Shown: piece by piece, positions 1-10,051 of the stretch | How positions within the stretch are numbered: position 1 is the stretch's first letter | Layout of the letters: the number at the start of each line of letters is the position of its first letter | NCBI GenBank assembly: GCA_022606425.2 | Contig: JAHDVF020000889.1 | Coordinates: 248,001-312,000, forward strand | DNA length: 64,000 nt | DNA from: Lepidostoma basale | Taxonomy: Eukaryota > Arthropoda > Insecta > Trichoptera > Lepidostomatidae | Direction: 5' to 3' | The notes under the pieces: generated by a model | What the model was told of the DNA's origin: nothing | Seen by the model: only the letters and a program-made list of their open reading frames with translations | Databases searched by the model: none | Program-made: the position numbers and the translations under genes

Positions 1-2185
1 TAGATGATTAAACCCAAACGAAATTTCCATTCGTTCCCCACTATCGATTGTTCTGTAATCCTGAGTATTTAATTATGTCTCGGAGAGATCAGGAATGCGG
101 CTAGTTGCAGGATTTAGATCGGAAATAGACACCAGTGTTCTTAAAGGACTTAAAGGGGAGGGGGCTCTGAATGTCTCCCTTTATTATTATTCCAGTACTT
201 AATTAATAATTTCATTCATAAAAGATGGAAGCCTTTATGGATGCGGAATAAGCGGTGCACTCTCTGTCGGGCGCTCTCCCGCTCTTCAGTGGAGTGTGGC
301 CGTCCAGGACCGGCGCCGTCGCTGCAAATATATATCAGCTTTATAAAAACCCTAAAATATATATATATTTTTCAATGCAAATGCTTTACGATACACTATG
401 GTTTCGTTTTTGTTATTTTAAGATATTTGACGAAATTAAGATATTTAATCGGATGGTAGTCTACAGGACAAAATGCTTGAAACCCGATCCAGGGGACTTA
501 AATTCAAGCCTGGACATAGCCTGATTCCTTCTTCATAATAATTAACTATGTTCTGCTCATGTTAAAGCTTGTAGAATTATTTTTTATATTATTGAATAAA
601 ATATTTGGAGTAAGTTTTATAATAAAAAACCGGATGCTAAATACCAATTGAATATATATATGAATATATACATATATATATATTGTCTTAATATATCGAT
701 TTGAATATTTCGCAAAAAAAGGTTTTAGATTTATTTTAAATATTTTCAACCATTTTTGTACATTGATTATCGGGAAAATGATTAAAATTAAGAGTTTTCT
801 TGATGAAATGAAATGTAAGTATCATTTTATACAGAGATTCTTCTAATTCTTTGTTTGGTCAATGGCAAGCTAATTCTAAAAAATGATACATCACTCCTTT
901 CTTCTTTTAATTATGAACGATGGTTCATGTCGATGGCAAGTCCTCATCTTTCAACTTTCTTTTGAAATTTTGGCGGAAGGTTTGGCCAATTTTGTGTCGA
1001 TTTCAATTAAGCGACTTTTTTGTATCTATCTAGGCGCCGATTGATCTGAGTCCAGACCTGAACGCATTGATATAAATTAATAATGAGGGAGACTTCAAAC
1101 GCAATTTAAGTGGGTATTACTATCTTTCCTTGTCTATCGAGTACTTAGGATAAAGAATTCAATGATAAAGTCACGTTCATTTGATTCTATGGTATAATTT
1201 CTAATAGGAAACTATTGTCTTGAATACGTTATTGCGGTGGATAATTTGATTGTCTGATAGACAATGCAATTTTTCAATGAATATAAATTTCATATTTTAG
1301 TAATTAGATTATATGAGGATTTTATTTTTTTGTTTGCTGTATTTACATTTTAAAGCATTGTAAATGTGAATAAAACTTGTATGATTGATTGTTTTGAATT
1401 CAGTAAATGCATTTTATTTGTTAAACCGCACGTTAAATAACTGTTTTCTGTATTGTTAATAAACTTTTTAATAAAATTTGTCATTTCCCTTCGAATTATG
1501 TTTAGTAAAATACTTAATTTCGTTATTCAAATGTTTCATAAAATATTTAGTGTTTTTTTAAACCTCTTCATTTTATAGAATTAAAAATATATTAAAATAA
1601 TTAAAGTTACGATTTTAACGTATAGTTTTTGGAATATAACATATCATTTTTAATTGATATTTCAGAGATTGTTACACTAAGGTTCTGATAAATACAAGTA
1701 TGGACACGATTATTATAAATACATTTTAACAGAGTTTGGATCCATAAAAAATCATTAATCGTGGGTATTTAATCTAAATCATATATAGTAAAACCATATA
1801 GTTCATCAGAATACTTAAATCAAAATGGATTCATGTATCTAAATTTCAGAGACTGTGGACATATCTTCTTCTAATAATGTTGTGTAACGAATGCTTTCTC
1901 GCCACAGAAAATTTCTGAGGAGAGTAACTGGAGTAGTTTCCCGTTGCCTTCTACAGTATAAACACGTAGAGAGATTAATTGACTTAATTATTGAACGACT
2001 TTATAAATATACTCGTATACGTAGAATTGAACTAATTTTTACAATCTAATGATTTAACTAAAATCTCTTGATGGAAGTTTATTTAAAATAATAATTAAAT
2101 AAAACGACGTTTTTTTATTAAAAACTACTTTGTCGGCTTTCGACTGTTAGTGACTGTCAAAATAATGACAATAAGTAGAAGTAAA
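1..2185. other. AT-rich intergenic sequence
   Basis: No gene or transposon is recognisable here. A small GC-richer patch at about 240-320 and a G-rich run at about 156-167 stand out from the AT-rich background, and a short run of alternating TA lies near 650-690. Short open frames exist but show no family resemblance and overlap on both strands. Confidence 0.6.
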
Positions 2186-2602
2186 TCTTCTTCTTCTTCT
2201 TCCTCTTAGTCTAGGTCGTCTAACCTGTTTGTGACGGAAAGGTGTCCTGGGATAATGATGTTCACGTTCAGCCATCTCTCCATCTCTCCATCTCTTTGGC
2301 GGCCTTCCTGGAAATCTCTTGCTGCTTGGGATTTCATCTTTAACAATTTTTGCAATTCTTGTATTCTCCATGTGGTCCGCGTAGTCTCTCCAAAAGCGCC
2401 TTCTTCCTCTTCCCCATCTCACTATGTCCTCAACACCACAGACAGACATTATCGTTTCATTTCTGATCCGGTCTCTGAGGGTTTTGCCTGCGATGGAGCG
2501 TAGGGTTCGCATTTCTGCTTTTCTAAGAAGGTTCTTAGTTCTATTGGTATCGGCTCTGACCTCTATTCCATACGTCATGATGGGACGAACACATTTGAAA
2601 GT
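2186..2602 (-). pseudogene. LINE-C 3' fragment, 5'-truncated
   Basis: On the minus strand this encodes the C-terminal region of a non-LTR retrotransposon reverse transcriptase protein: the blocks MTYGIEVRADTNRTKN, RSIAGKTLRDRIRNETI, GVEDIVRWGRGRRRFW and FPGRPPKRWRDGEM occur in family order. The frame runs from about 2578 to 2147 without a stop. A GAA microsatellite tail (read as CTT at 2187-2204 on the plus strand) marks the 3' end. The copy at 50889-51362 is its closest relative in the window, sharing the KIVKDE and SSKR blocks. The catalytic reverse transcriptase core is absent, so this is a dead 5'-truncated insertion. Confidence 0.82.
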
Positions 2603-2769
2603 AAATATTTAATTCAAATGTATTTTTCCAGTGTATTCATTGCATTTATAGGTAAATGTGTATTTTTCCCCACTGTAATTTATAATCATCTTTTTTTAGG
2701 ATTATTCATAATATTTTATCTTTATAAAATAAGTGTTTGTTTGTTTAGAGCTTAGTGATATACTAACAA

Positions 2770-2800
2770 CTGGGGATGGAGGTCACCTCTGAAACACGTC
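2770..2800 (+). ncRNA. Hammerhead-ribozyme-like motif, family e
   Basis: The stretch reads as a CUGGGGA core (consensus CUGANGA with A6 changed to G), one extra U, a stem II of GGAGG / CCUCU closed by UCA, then GAAA, a short CACG stem III and the cleavage-type triplet GUC. The downstream GUGGUUAAUA is largely complementary to upstream UACUAACAAC, as expected for stem I. The layout matches small hammerhead variants linked to Penelope-like elements. Activity is unproven and the A6 change may impair it. Confidence 0.45.
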
Positions 2801-3000
2801 GTGGTTAATAATATATTAATAATTAATGTTATTAATATTAATAATTTATTATTATTATTAATATTAATATTAATAATTTATATAAATATTAATAATTAAT
2901 ATTAACAGTTAATATTAATATAAATATTAATTAATATTAATTAATATTAGTTAATATTAATTAATCGTCGTGGTTAATAATCGCCGTGGTTAATATTTTT
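2801..3000. repeat. TTAATATTAA-type low-complexity block
   Basis: Palindromic TTAATATTAA-like units are repeated through about 2805-2965. The block is bracketed by copies of the GTCGTGGTTAATAAT phrase (2798-2812, about 2966-2981 and a variant at 2982-2996), which is the downstream arm of the adjacent hammerhead-like motif, so the arm appears to have been duplicated around the AT expansion. Confidence 0.7.
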
Positions 3001-3441
3001 GCAAAAGCGTTGTACTTTCAATTCCAGAGTTATTAAGTGGAAGTACTTAGTAAAAAAACATTGTTTTATTTCATTAATGTTTTCAACTTAGTAACCAATT
3101 TCGAGTGGTTTTAAATAAACTAACATTGCTTTTGTTTTGCAATAGAGATTCCTGGCAAAGCCATAGGTACAATAAATAAAAGCGGCTCGGTATAAAAAGC
3201 GAATCCGTCGTGCTATTTTTGAAGTACGTTTAATATGTTTGAACAATCGAAACAATCCACTATAATCCGACTGCATCACACTCCATCAACGTGCTGAAAA
3301 GGAATTTTTAATAAAGTGACGATGAGAGGCTCGCTTGGACTTAATGGCGTGATATAGTACATATATTCTTTTCGTACATATTTATTCCAAAAATAAAATA
3401 TCAAAAATCACTCACGGCATTTTTATTTATGATTAACCCCG

Positions 3442-3442
<1 letters not shown>
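3001..3442. other. Intergenic sequence without a recognisable gene
   Basis: A 63-codon minus-strand open frame at 3088-3279 is present but resembles no family I know and is not supported by neighbours. Nothing else is seen. Confidence 0.55.
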
Positions 3443-3472
<30 letters not shown>

Positions 3473-3476
3473 TACA
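3443..3476. repeat. CA microsatellite
   Basis: An imperfect CA dinucleotide run interrupted by single A insertions. Confidence 0.9.
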
Positions 3477-3530
3477 AAATAACCACTCAACGTCATACTA
3501 AAAGTGTTATTTTTTATTATTTTTATTATT

Positions 3531-3966
3531 TTTCTTCTTCTTCCTCAGCCTATTCCCGTCACTTCTGGACAAAGGTCTCCTCGATTCGCTTATATGTCAC
3601 TCTGTCTTGTGCAGACTGCATCCAGGTTATTCCGACATGTCTGTTCAGATCATCCTTCCACCGTAGTTGCGGTCGCCCTGCACTTCTCTTTGCCGTCCAC
3701 GGTCTCCAAGTGTTCTTGTCCATTTTTCGTGTGTATGTTCTGCCAGTTGGTACTTATGGTCTTGAAACTATAACATTGTTCAAACAAAGTGCTGAGAAAC
3801 TACGAGTGACCCAAAAAGCCATGGAAAGAGCCATGTTAGGAATAAACCTAAGAGACAGAGTCAGAAACGATACGGTGAGAGAAAAAACAAAGGTCATAGA
3901 CATCATCCACCGGTTGGTGACTCTAAAATGGCAATGGGCAGGTTACGTTGTCAGAAGCTCAGACGG
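3531..3966 (-). pseudogene. LINE-B 3' fragment with twin-priming inversion
   Basis: The 3' part (3531-3729) reads on the minus strand, with a GAA-type tail at its left end and the blocks WRPWTAKRSAGRPQLRW and WMQSAQDR. The 5' part (about 3730-3966) reads on the plus strand: VLPVGTYGLETITL, EKLRVTQKAMERAMLGINLRDRVRN and LKWQWAGYVVRSSDG. In the uninterrupted relative at 58671-59253 these two parts are contiguous, ending at RSSD and resuming at EKW. The inverted 5' part therefore ends within a few bases of where the direct part begins, which is the known product of twin priming. No catalytic domain remains. Confidence 0.85.
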
Positions 3967-4206
3967 TTTTTGTATTATTATTAACCCATTTAAAATGTAT
4001 ACCTTAGGAATAAACGTAGCAACAATCAAATACTAACTATTAGGGGTACCCATAAGTAATGTCGTTTTTTTCGATGCATCATCTTTAAAATAGTCTCCTT
4101 CGGTCTGTTATGTAGTATGGGCGTGTTATAGGGTTTTATTGTGTAGCTGCTACCTGCCCGTGGCCTTGAGACAAAATAAAACGGTTTCTTTATCCCTCTG
4201 ACAACA

Positions 4207-5293
4207 ATGGTAGAGACGTGTCCGTTGGAACAACATATGCGGAGTTGTATACTTTTTCAATATCATTTGAAAAAGAAAGCGATATTTGCGAGATTTACGG
4301 TGACATATTGGATGTCAGTAAATGCCAACGATGGTTCAAAAAATTTAAATCTAGTGATTTGTGTTTGGAAAATGAGCCTCGAAGTGGACGACCCGTCCAG
4401 GCGGATGAAAATGAGCCTCGAAGTGGACGACCCGTCCAGGCGGATGCCGTGAAGTTGGAAATCGAAGACGACCCGATGGTGACCATTGAGAAATTATCGA
4501 AAAAGGTCGGTACATCCTGGTCCAGTACTCAAAGGATCCTAAAGAAGTTGAGCAAGATTCAAAAATAAGGTGTTTGGGTCCCACGCGCATTGACCGACCG
4601 CAACGTGGCTCAACGGCTTAGCATACCAGATAATTGCAAGAAAAAGAACAAATGAGCCCATTTCTTTGTGACTTTGTGACTGGTGATGAGAAATATATTT
4701 TTTTTCAAACGTAACGATAAAAAAACAATGGCTAAAATGCGGACAAAAGGCCGTTTCAACCCCTAAACGGTCATTGCATTAAAAAAAGGGTTATTATGTG
4801 TATGGTGGGATTCGAAAGGAATCATTACCTTCGAACTATTACCACAAGGTAGGACAGTATCAGTAGAGTTATACTGTCAACAGTTGGATAGCTTTAATGA
4901 AACACTATGCCAAAAAAGGCCAGCTTTGGTGAATAGACGCACCATTACTCTTCAGCACGATAACGAGCGACCTCATGTTGCGAAATTGACGCGTAAAAAA
5001 GCTTAGGTGGGTCACCTTGTTGCATTCTCCATACTGACCAAATCTCTCACCATTTGAATCTTATTTATTTCGTTCTATGAAACATTTTTTAAGAGATCAA
5101 AATTTCAATTCCTTAGAAGAGGTGAATACAGCCCTATCCGAATATTTTCAGTCAAAATCCGCTGAATTTTACAAGAAGGGCATGAATGATTTGAAAAACA
5201 GGTGGCAGAAGGTTATATATAATATAATATGGGATATCATTTTATATAAGAAAAGTGAAGTAAAGTATAAAAAAAATTGTCTTGAATTTCATT
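4207..5293 (+). pseudogene. Mariner transposase, decayed
   Basis: The N-terminal helix-turn-helix region is readable from about 4218 (CQRWFKKFKSSD, then ENEPRSGRPVQAD twice). Then come the catalytic neighbourhoods: a VTGDEKY block near 4680-4700 with the first Asp, a QHDNERPHVA block near 4956-4985 with the second Asp, and a PNLSPFESYLFR block near 5038-5072 where the third Asp is replaced by Glu. The C-terminus EFYKKGMNDLKNRWQKVIYN follows. In-frame stops and frameshifts separate the blocks, so no functional protein is possible. The frame before 4218 (from 4207) is a less likely start. Confidence 0.88.
4368..4445 (+). repeat. 39-bp in-frame tandem duplication inside mariner
   Basis: Two identical 39-bp units (4368-4406 and 4407-4445) each encode ENEPRSGRPVQAD, the linker segment that mariner transposases normally carry once. 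The identity suggests the duplication is recent relative to the rest of the decayed gene. Confidence 0.9.
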
Positions 5294-5329
5294 GAAATAA
5301 AACGACATTACTTATGGGTACCCCTAATA

Positions 5330-5721
5330 TTTATACACCCGAGATAATGAATGGCTTCATATATTGTTCGAACTTCGACCTTGAACGACCTTCGAAGCAG
5401 AGCGACAGGTCTATGACTGCCACACCGAAGGTCCGGATTAGATCTATTTAAAGAAGAAGAAAATTTTCTTCTTAGTATGAATATTAAGACGAAATTTATC
5501 GTCTCCTTCTTCATTTGTTGGAAAATGAAGTTAAAACATAATCATTGAAATAAATTTAAATAAAATATTTGTTTATTAATTAACATGACGTTTTTTTCGT
5601 TACGAAACATGTCGTGTGAAAAAACAGCGAATTTTACAGTGTTATCGACTTAAGTTTATCATAAACTTTTATTGATGGTTGAGGTATTAGTTTTGTAAAA
5701 CACCATTATTAATTTATAACA
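5330..5721. other. Intergenic with possible SINE scrap
   Basis: Around 5408-5440 the plus strand carries CTATGACTGCCACACCGAAG followed by GTCCGGATT, which resembles the tRNA-like head found at 38.2 kb and 40.3 kb. The similarity is short and the boundaries are unclear. The rest shows nothing recognisable. Confidence 0.35.
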
Positions 5722-6752
5722 GTAAACACACAGTAAGCACTGCTAGTGTCAGAGTAAATGGAGATCTTACAGCCTGGTTTGATACCAATAAAGGCGTCAA
5801 ACAGGGTTGCGTGGTTATTTAATCTGTATATGGATAATTGTATGAAAGAGCTGAAAGGATTGGATGTAGGTGCCAAAATGAGCGGAGTGTCAGTAAGCTG
5901 TCTCTTGTATGCGGATGACGCTGCCCTACGTGCTGACAACGAGCACGAACTACAAGTCCTGGTGAATTGTATGTATGAGGTATGCATGCGAAATGATCTG
6001 ATGATGAATTTAATAAGTCCAAGGTAATGATTTTTGAAAAGGAAGAAACCATGACAGTCTGCAACATTAGCGTGAATGGTGAAAATTTGGAGCAAGTAGT
6101 TGAGTTTGTGTATTTAGGTAGTATGTTTACAAGAGATGGGAGAGTGGAGAGGGATATTGAAAGAAGGGTTGGGGCAGGCAACAAAGTGAATGGTGCACTT
6201 AAAGTTGTCATCGCAAACAAAAACCTATCCAAAAAAGCTAGAATGGCAGTGCACAATGGTGTTCTTCTACCGACCCTTATGTATGGAAGCGAAGCATGGA
6301 ACTGGCAAAAGAAGGATGAAAGTAGAATAAATGCAGTAGAAATGAGATCTCTAGACGAATGTGTGGATATTCTGTGTATGATAGAGTGTCGAATGAAAAT
6401 ATAAGAAGTGAATGCGGTGCGAATGATGGTGTCATGAACAAAATAATGAAAGGATCATTAAGATGGTTTGGACATATGGAAAGAATGAATGAAGAAAGAA
6501 TGGTAAAAAAATTATATGTTAATGATGTAAATGGTACCAGAAATAGAGGAAGACCGAGGAAAACGTGGCACGATCAAATAAATCAAAAATATTGAATGTC
6601 GGTCATGTGAGGAGTCAGAGAAATCGACGCGCGTGCATGACACGATGTATGAATGTTGAGGAAGCGAGAGAAATATGTCAGGAAAGAAAGGTGTGGCAGT
6701 CCATTCTTTCTGCCTACCCCTTCGGGGAGACGGCGTGATGGTTAGTTAGTTA
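5722..6752 (+). pseudogene. LINE-A reverse transcriptase fragment (longest copy)
   Basis: This is the only LINE-A copy that reaches back into the catalytic reverse transcriptase. A GVKQGC block lies at 5793-5810 and the catalytic YADD at 5908-5919 (within SCLLYADDAALRADN). It is followed by VNGENLEQVVEFVYLGSMF, RRVGAGNKVNGALK, LPTLMYGSEAWNW and, in another frame, SVYDRVSNENIRSECG, SLRWFGHMERMNEERM and GRPRKTWHDQINQ. Frameshifts near 6020, 6350 and 6590 break it. The 3' end reads through SAYPFGETA into a GTTA tail at 6739-6752. The endonuclease and 5' portions are missing, as is usual for 5'-truncated insertions. The clade is probably RTE-like but this is tentative. Confidence 0.85.
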
Positions 6753-6879
6753 GTTTTTAACATGATTATTTAGTGGTTTTACCGCTTAGTGGTTAAAACC
6801 ACTCAAAATTCGTGTTTACTATTGTAAGTAAATAAATAAATAATATTTATTACAAATCGAATGAATCGCTTTCTAATTT
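6753..6879. other. Short spacer with hairpin
   Basis: AGTGGTTTT (about 6772) and AAAACCACT (about 6795) form a short inverted repeat. No gene is seen. Confidence 0.4.
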
Positions 6880-7095
6880 AATTGTATCTCAATAGAGACG
6901 AAGACGCAAACTGAATATGGATGATCAAGGTGTTTATAGGACTTATGACCTGTCATTGGTTGGGTTAAGCGCACGCTTTATGTAATTACAACATTCCCCA
7001 TTCCAGCTTTGTTATGATCATGCATGACAATTTTTTTGAATTTCGTATACAAGTATAAGTATACATTCACAAAAATAGTCGCTTTCTAGTTCAAC
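6880..7095 (-). repeat. M1 dispersed repeat, partial reverse copy
   Basis: The stretch containing GACTTATGACCTGTCATTGG and TTGGGTTAAGCG is the reverse complement of the central part of the 7.8-kb and 14.1-kb repeats. A degenerate version of the family's terminal motif (GTATACAAGTATAAGTATAC) follows near 7048-7068. Confidence 0.6.
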
Positions 7096-7451
7096 GTGTG
7101 GAATCTATATGTAGCCTGGATTTACAACAGCAATATATGTACCTGTGTGTACTCTCCGTCCGTGTCTCAGCCTCCCGTGGACCCAAATTGACTGCGATGT
7201 GACTTAACTCGATTGATGAATCGGTTGGCCGTCTGCCGGATCGAACAAGCCCAATATTTGTTTAAGGCCAGAATGGATTATCCTCACATCACGTGGGGTA
7301 AACAAAATAAACACACGATTTGTTTTACACACTACTTGACAACGTCTTGTCGTTTTTTGTCTCTATCTTATTATACTATACATTCTTGTTCATTTGTTTT
7401 TCATTAAGATATAAAAGAAATTCTGATTTTAAATCAAAACAAAATACAATT
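7096..7451. other. Intergenic sequence
   Basis: Mixed composition with a somewhat GC-richer segment at about 7140-7310. A 64-codon plus-strand frame at 7213-7407 matches nothing I recognise. Confidence 0.5.
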
Positions 7452-8006
7452 TGTTTTTTTGAATGTATACAAATACTTGTAGACAAATACTGAATTTTAC
7501 CCAGTGCGGGTTAATCATTTCATGCTTACAAATAATCTTAATAGATGGCGCTAGTGTAGATTGACCTAAAAAAAGTGAAGTTATTTAACATAGTAGCATA
7601 TATACAAGTTCCAAAAATTTGTCAGACGTGGTGGTCGTAAGAAGGGCGTAATGGGGAATGTTGTTAACATAAAGTGATGTTTGTATATATATGACTTAAG
7701 ACATTTTAAAAGTATTTAAAGGCTCGAGAATGCCAAATTTACAAGGTTTATTTAAATGACTATCTTTAAGGATTTCAGTATCTCAATATAGACGAAGATG
7801 TAAATTGTTTTTGAAACAAAATATGGTGGTCGAGGCGTTTTACAGGTTAATGTTGTATTACATAAAGCGATCGCTTAACCCAACCAATGACAGGTCATAA
7901 GTCCTGTAAACGCCTCGACTACCATATTCTGTTTCCAAAAAAAAATTAATCTTCGTCTCTTAAATGTCAGACAAAGTCACAGCGAAGCGTGGCCGGGTTT
8001 AGCTAG
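7452..8006. repeat. M1 repeat with hairpin core; possible non-autonomous Helitron
   Basis: A terminal motif (GAATGTATACAAATACTTGT at about 7461) opens the repeat. The centre is a long hairpin: an arm at about 7790-7847 (GACGAAGATG...GGTGGTCGAGGCGTTTTACAGG) is complementary to about 7906-7962. The right end reads GCGAAGCGTGGCCGGGTTTA then GCTAG at 8002-8006 followed by T. A short GC hairpin close to CTAG-T is how many Helitron 3' ends look. The hairpin and its relation to the 14.1-kb copy are directly visible; the Helitron assignment is inference. Confidence 0.5.
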
Positions 8007-8365
8007 TATTTTATAAGAATGCCATATTTTTTTCCTGAGAAGTATACAAAGTAATTGGATCCTTCATACTTTGTATTAATATCATAAACGTACATTGATC
8101 TTCCTTATATTTCTCAATATCCCCCTTCTTATTGGTTAACCTCTACGGTGCGGATAGCTATATTTGCAGTCCATAAAAAATGGTTTCTTATTTTAAAATA
8201 AACCTTTTTATTTTAACTACTTACTACGATTTAATTATGCGTAATATTATGATGAGTTGGGACTATCTATTTAAGCTGTAAATGATATTCGTAATTCGTG
8301 TTCAATTATTTTACTACAATTGAAGTCAGCCTCGCAATGAGGGTTAAGTATTATAATTATTTTTA
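8007..8365. other. Intergenic AT-rich sequence
   Basis: Nothing recognisable is seen. Confidence 0.5.
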
Positions 8366-8938
8366 AACTTACAAAAGAATTTGAACAGGTAGACCAATTC
8401 AGATATCTCGGAAGCGAAGTAACCAGCTCTAATGACCTCCCCAGAGAAGTAAGGTCACAGGTAGATAAGGCTCCAGCGGTTGCAGGCTGCTTGAAAAATG
8501 TCATATGGAGAAACAAGGACATCAGGACTGACAGCAAGGTACGCATCTATAAGACCTGTGTGCGACCAATCCTCACATATGGCATTGAATCGAGGGCGGA
8601 CAAAGAGCATGCTCAGGACAACCGAGATGAAAACACTCCGCGCTATAGCTGGCAAGACCCTACGTGATCGAGTTAGGAATACAGCAATCTGAGAAATCTG
8701 CGAGGTCGAAGATGTGGTCAGATGGGAACGTCAAAGACGGCGATACTGGCATCAACATGTTGAAAGAATGAGCTCAAATAGGATACCACACATAGCTCTC
8801 AATGGAACGTCAAACGGACAATGCCGACCAGGAAGACCCCTGAAACGGTGGAGAGAAAGCTGGAGTTCAGCGTCTATAGAGGACCCGCCCGAAATAACAG
8901 ACTCCCGAGTCTACCAAAAGTGAAGAAGAAGAAGAAGA
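8366..8938 (+). pseudogene. LINE-C 3' fragment
   Basis: The plus strand encodes EQVDQFRYLGSEVTSSNDL, then VIWRNKDIRTDSKVRIYKTC, VRPILTYGIESRAD, and after a frameshift near 8600 TTEMKTLRAIAGKTLRDRVRN, EDVVRWERQRRRYWHQHVER and CRPGRPLKRWRESW. A GAA tail at 8922-8938 ends the element. Deletion of a few bases in the RAD-to-TTEM interval and a stop near 8690 break the frame. Only the region C-terminal to the reverse transcriptase palm survives. Confidence 0.84.
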
Positions 8939-9380
8939 TTAAAAAAATATATATTATTAAAATTACACTTTAATGAAGTACATAGTTTGAGGATCGAACC
9001 AACAAAGTCTAGATCATAATTAAAGCGCTGAGTCACCGGATAACTACCCTGACAATATCTCACGACTCAACGGTTCCGCAAGGAAACAAAAGCAATAGGT
9101 AATTATAAAGGGAGATACCATAGCTCATATTTCTCGTTGTTCGGCTATCAGCCAGCACAAAGCATGTCTACGGGACGTTTCAATTAAATAGCTTCCATTA
9201 TCAAACGCTTGGTGCAAGACCGCTCCACAATTATAAGTGTCAAGAACATCCAAGTACAGAAGCCGATAGAGCGGACGGACACCGCACACCGATACCTTGT
9301 CGGCTGTCCACCGCAATTCAACTTGTCACCGGGCCCAAACTAGCTTTCCACTCTCCTGTTTAATTTATTTAACACAATAA
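8939..9380. other. Intergenic sequence
   Basis: A moderately GC-richer stretch at about 9120-9345 has open frames on the minus strand but no family resemblance. Confidence 0.5.
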
Positions 9381-9722
9381 TGGACTGCCAAACTTTTCTT
9401 TCTCAACTTCAACATTGATACATGGTGTCATGCACGCACGTTGATTTCTCCGACTCCTTACGTGGCCCAAATATTTGATTGCCACGTTTTCCTTGGTCCT
9501 CCTCTATTTCTAGTTCCATTTACAAATATTTTTTTACTATTATTTTTTTATTAATTCTTTCCATGTGTCCAAACCATCTTACTGATTCTCTCATTATTTT
9601 GTTCATAACAGTTTCATTCTTTTCTTATATTTTCATTCGACAATCTATCTTAGACAGTTTTTTGTCACATGGATTCGTCTAAGAGATCTGATTTCTACTG
9701 CATTTATTCTATTTTCATCATT
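9381..9722 (-). pseudogene. LINE-A 3' fragment, decayed
   Basis: The complement matches LINE-A from the GLRWFGHMERM-type block to NVGHVRSQRNRRACM-type and CMNVEE-type blocks. Alignment at DNA level to 39393-40149 is clear through the phrases TCATGCACGCACGTTGATTT and CCAAACCATCTTACTGAT. The tail and final codons are missing and many indels are present. Confidence 0.75.
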
Positions 9723-9981
9723 CATATCAATGTTTATTTTAAAAACTACTGAAAGAAATATTTTTTCGTTCATTCTTGAAAAGTTTTTCAATTGTGAAAC
9801 CGTAACAAATAATGCTGATAAATGTTGTATATTATAGAATAAATATTATTGTCAAACATGTAAAATAAGTAATTTAAAATATCTAACCATAAAGTGAGTG
9901 GAAATTAAAAAAAAAAATTGTATAATTAATACCAATGAAATTGACTGTATTTTAAAAGTTTTTATTATATTGTATGTTAAT
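9723..9981. other. AT-rich spacer
   Basis: Nothing recognisable. Confidence 0.5.
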
Positions 9982-10051
9982 GACATGTTTCATCTGTCGA
10001 AGGGATCATTAAATGTACATTTGATAATGTCTTAGACAGGTGAAACATGTC
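9982..10051. ncRNA. Head-to-head pair of hammerhead-like motifs, family b
   Basis: On the minus strand (about 9983-10012) and on the plus strand (10018-10051) two related units point away from each other. The plus unit reads UUGAUAAU, a stem II with G-U tolerant pairs (GUCU/AGGU around UAGAC), GAAA, CAUG and GUC. Both end in GAAACAUGUC followed by AUU. The core has C3 changed to U and G8 changed to A relative to CUGANGA, so self-cleavage is doubtful. Related family b units are at 27.6 and 57.0 kb. Confidence 0.4.

Larger units (their letters stand above)
4040..5327 (+). mobile_element. Full-length decayed mariner transposon (1288 bp)
   Basis: The element is bounded by near-perfect terminal inverted repeats beginning TTAGGGGTACCCATAAGTAA at 4040 and ending in the complement at 5327. 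A TA target-site duplication flanks it (4038-4039 and 5328-5329). Length and TA target are those of mariner elements. The inside carries a decayed transposase on the plus strand. The right repeat abuts the natural position of the transposase end, as in the family. Confidence 0.93.

Noticed and set aside
2800..3000. CRISPR-like array
   Set aside because: The repeats are imperfect AT palindromes without spacers, and the context is eukaryotic.
3443..3476. Promoter or regulatory element at the CA repeat
   Set aside because: Simple microsatellite; no gene nearby to regulate.
5728..6752. Site-specific R2-type or LTR retrotransposon
   Set aside because: There is no rDNA target, no zinc-finger or LTR sequence, and the GTTA tail with 5' truncation fits an ordinary non-LTR element.
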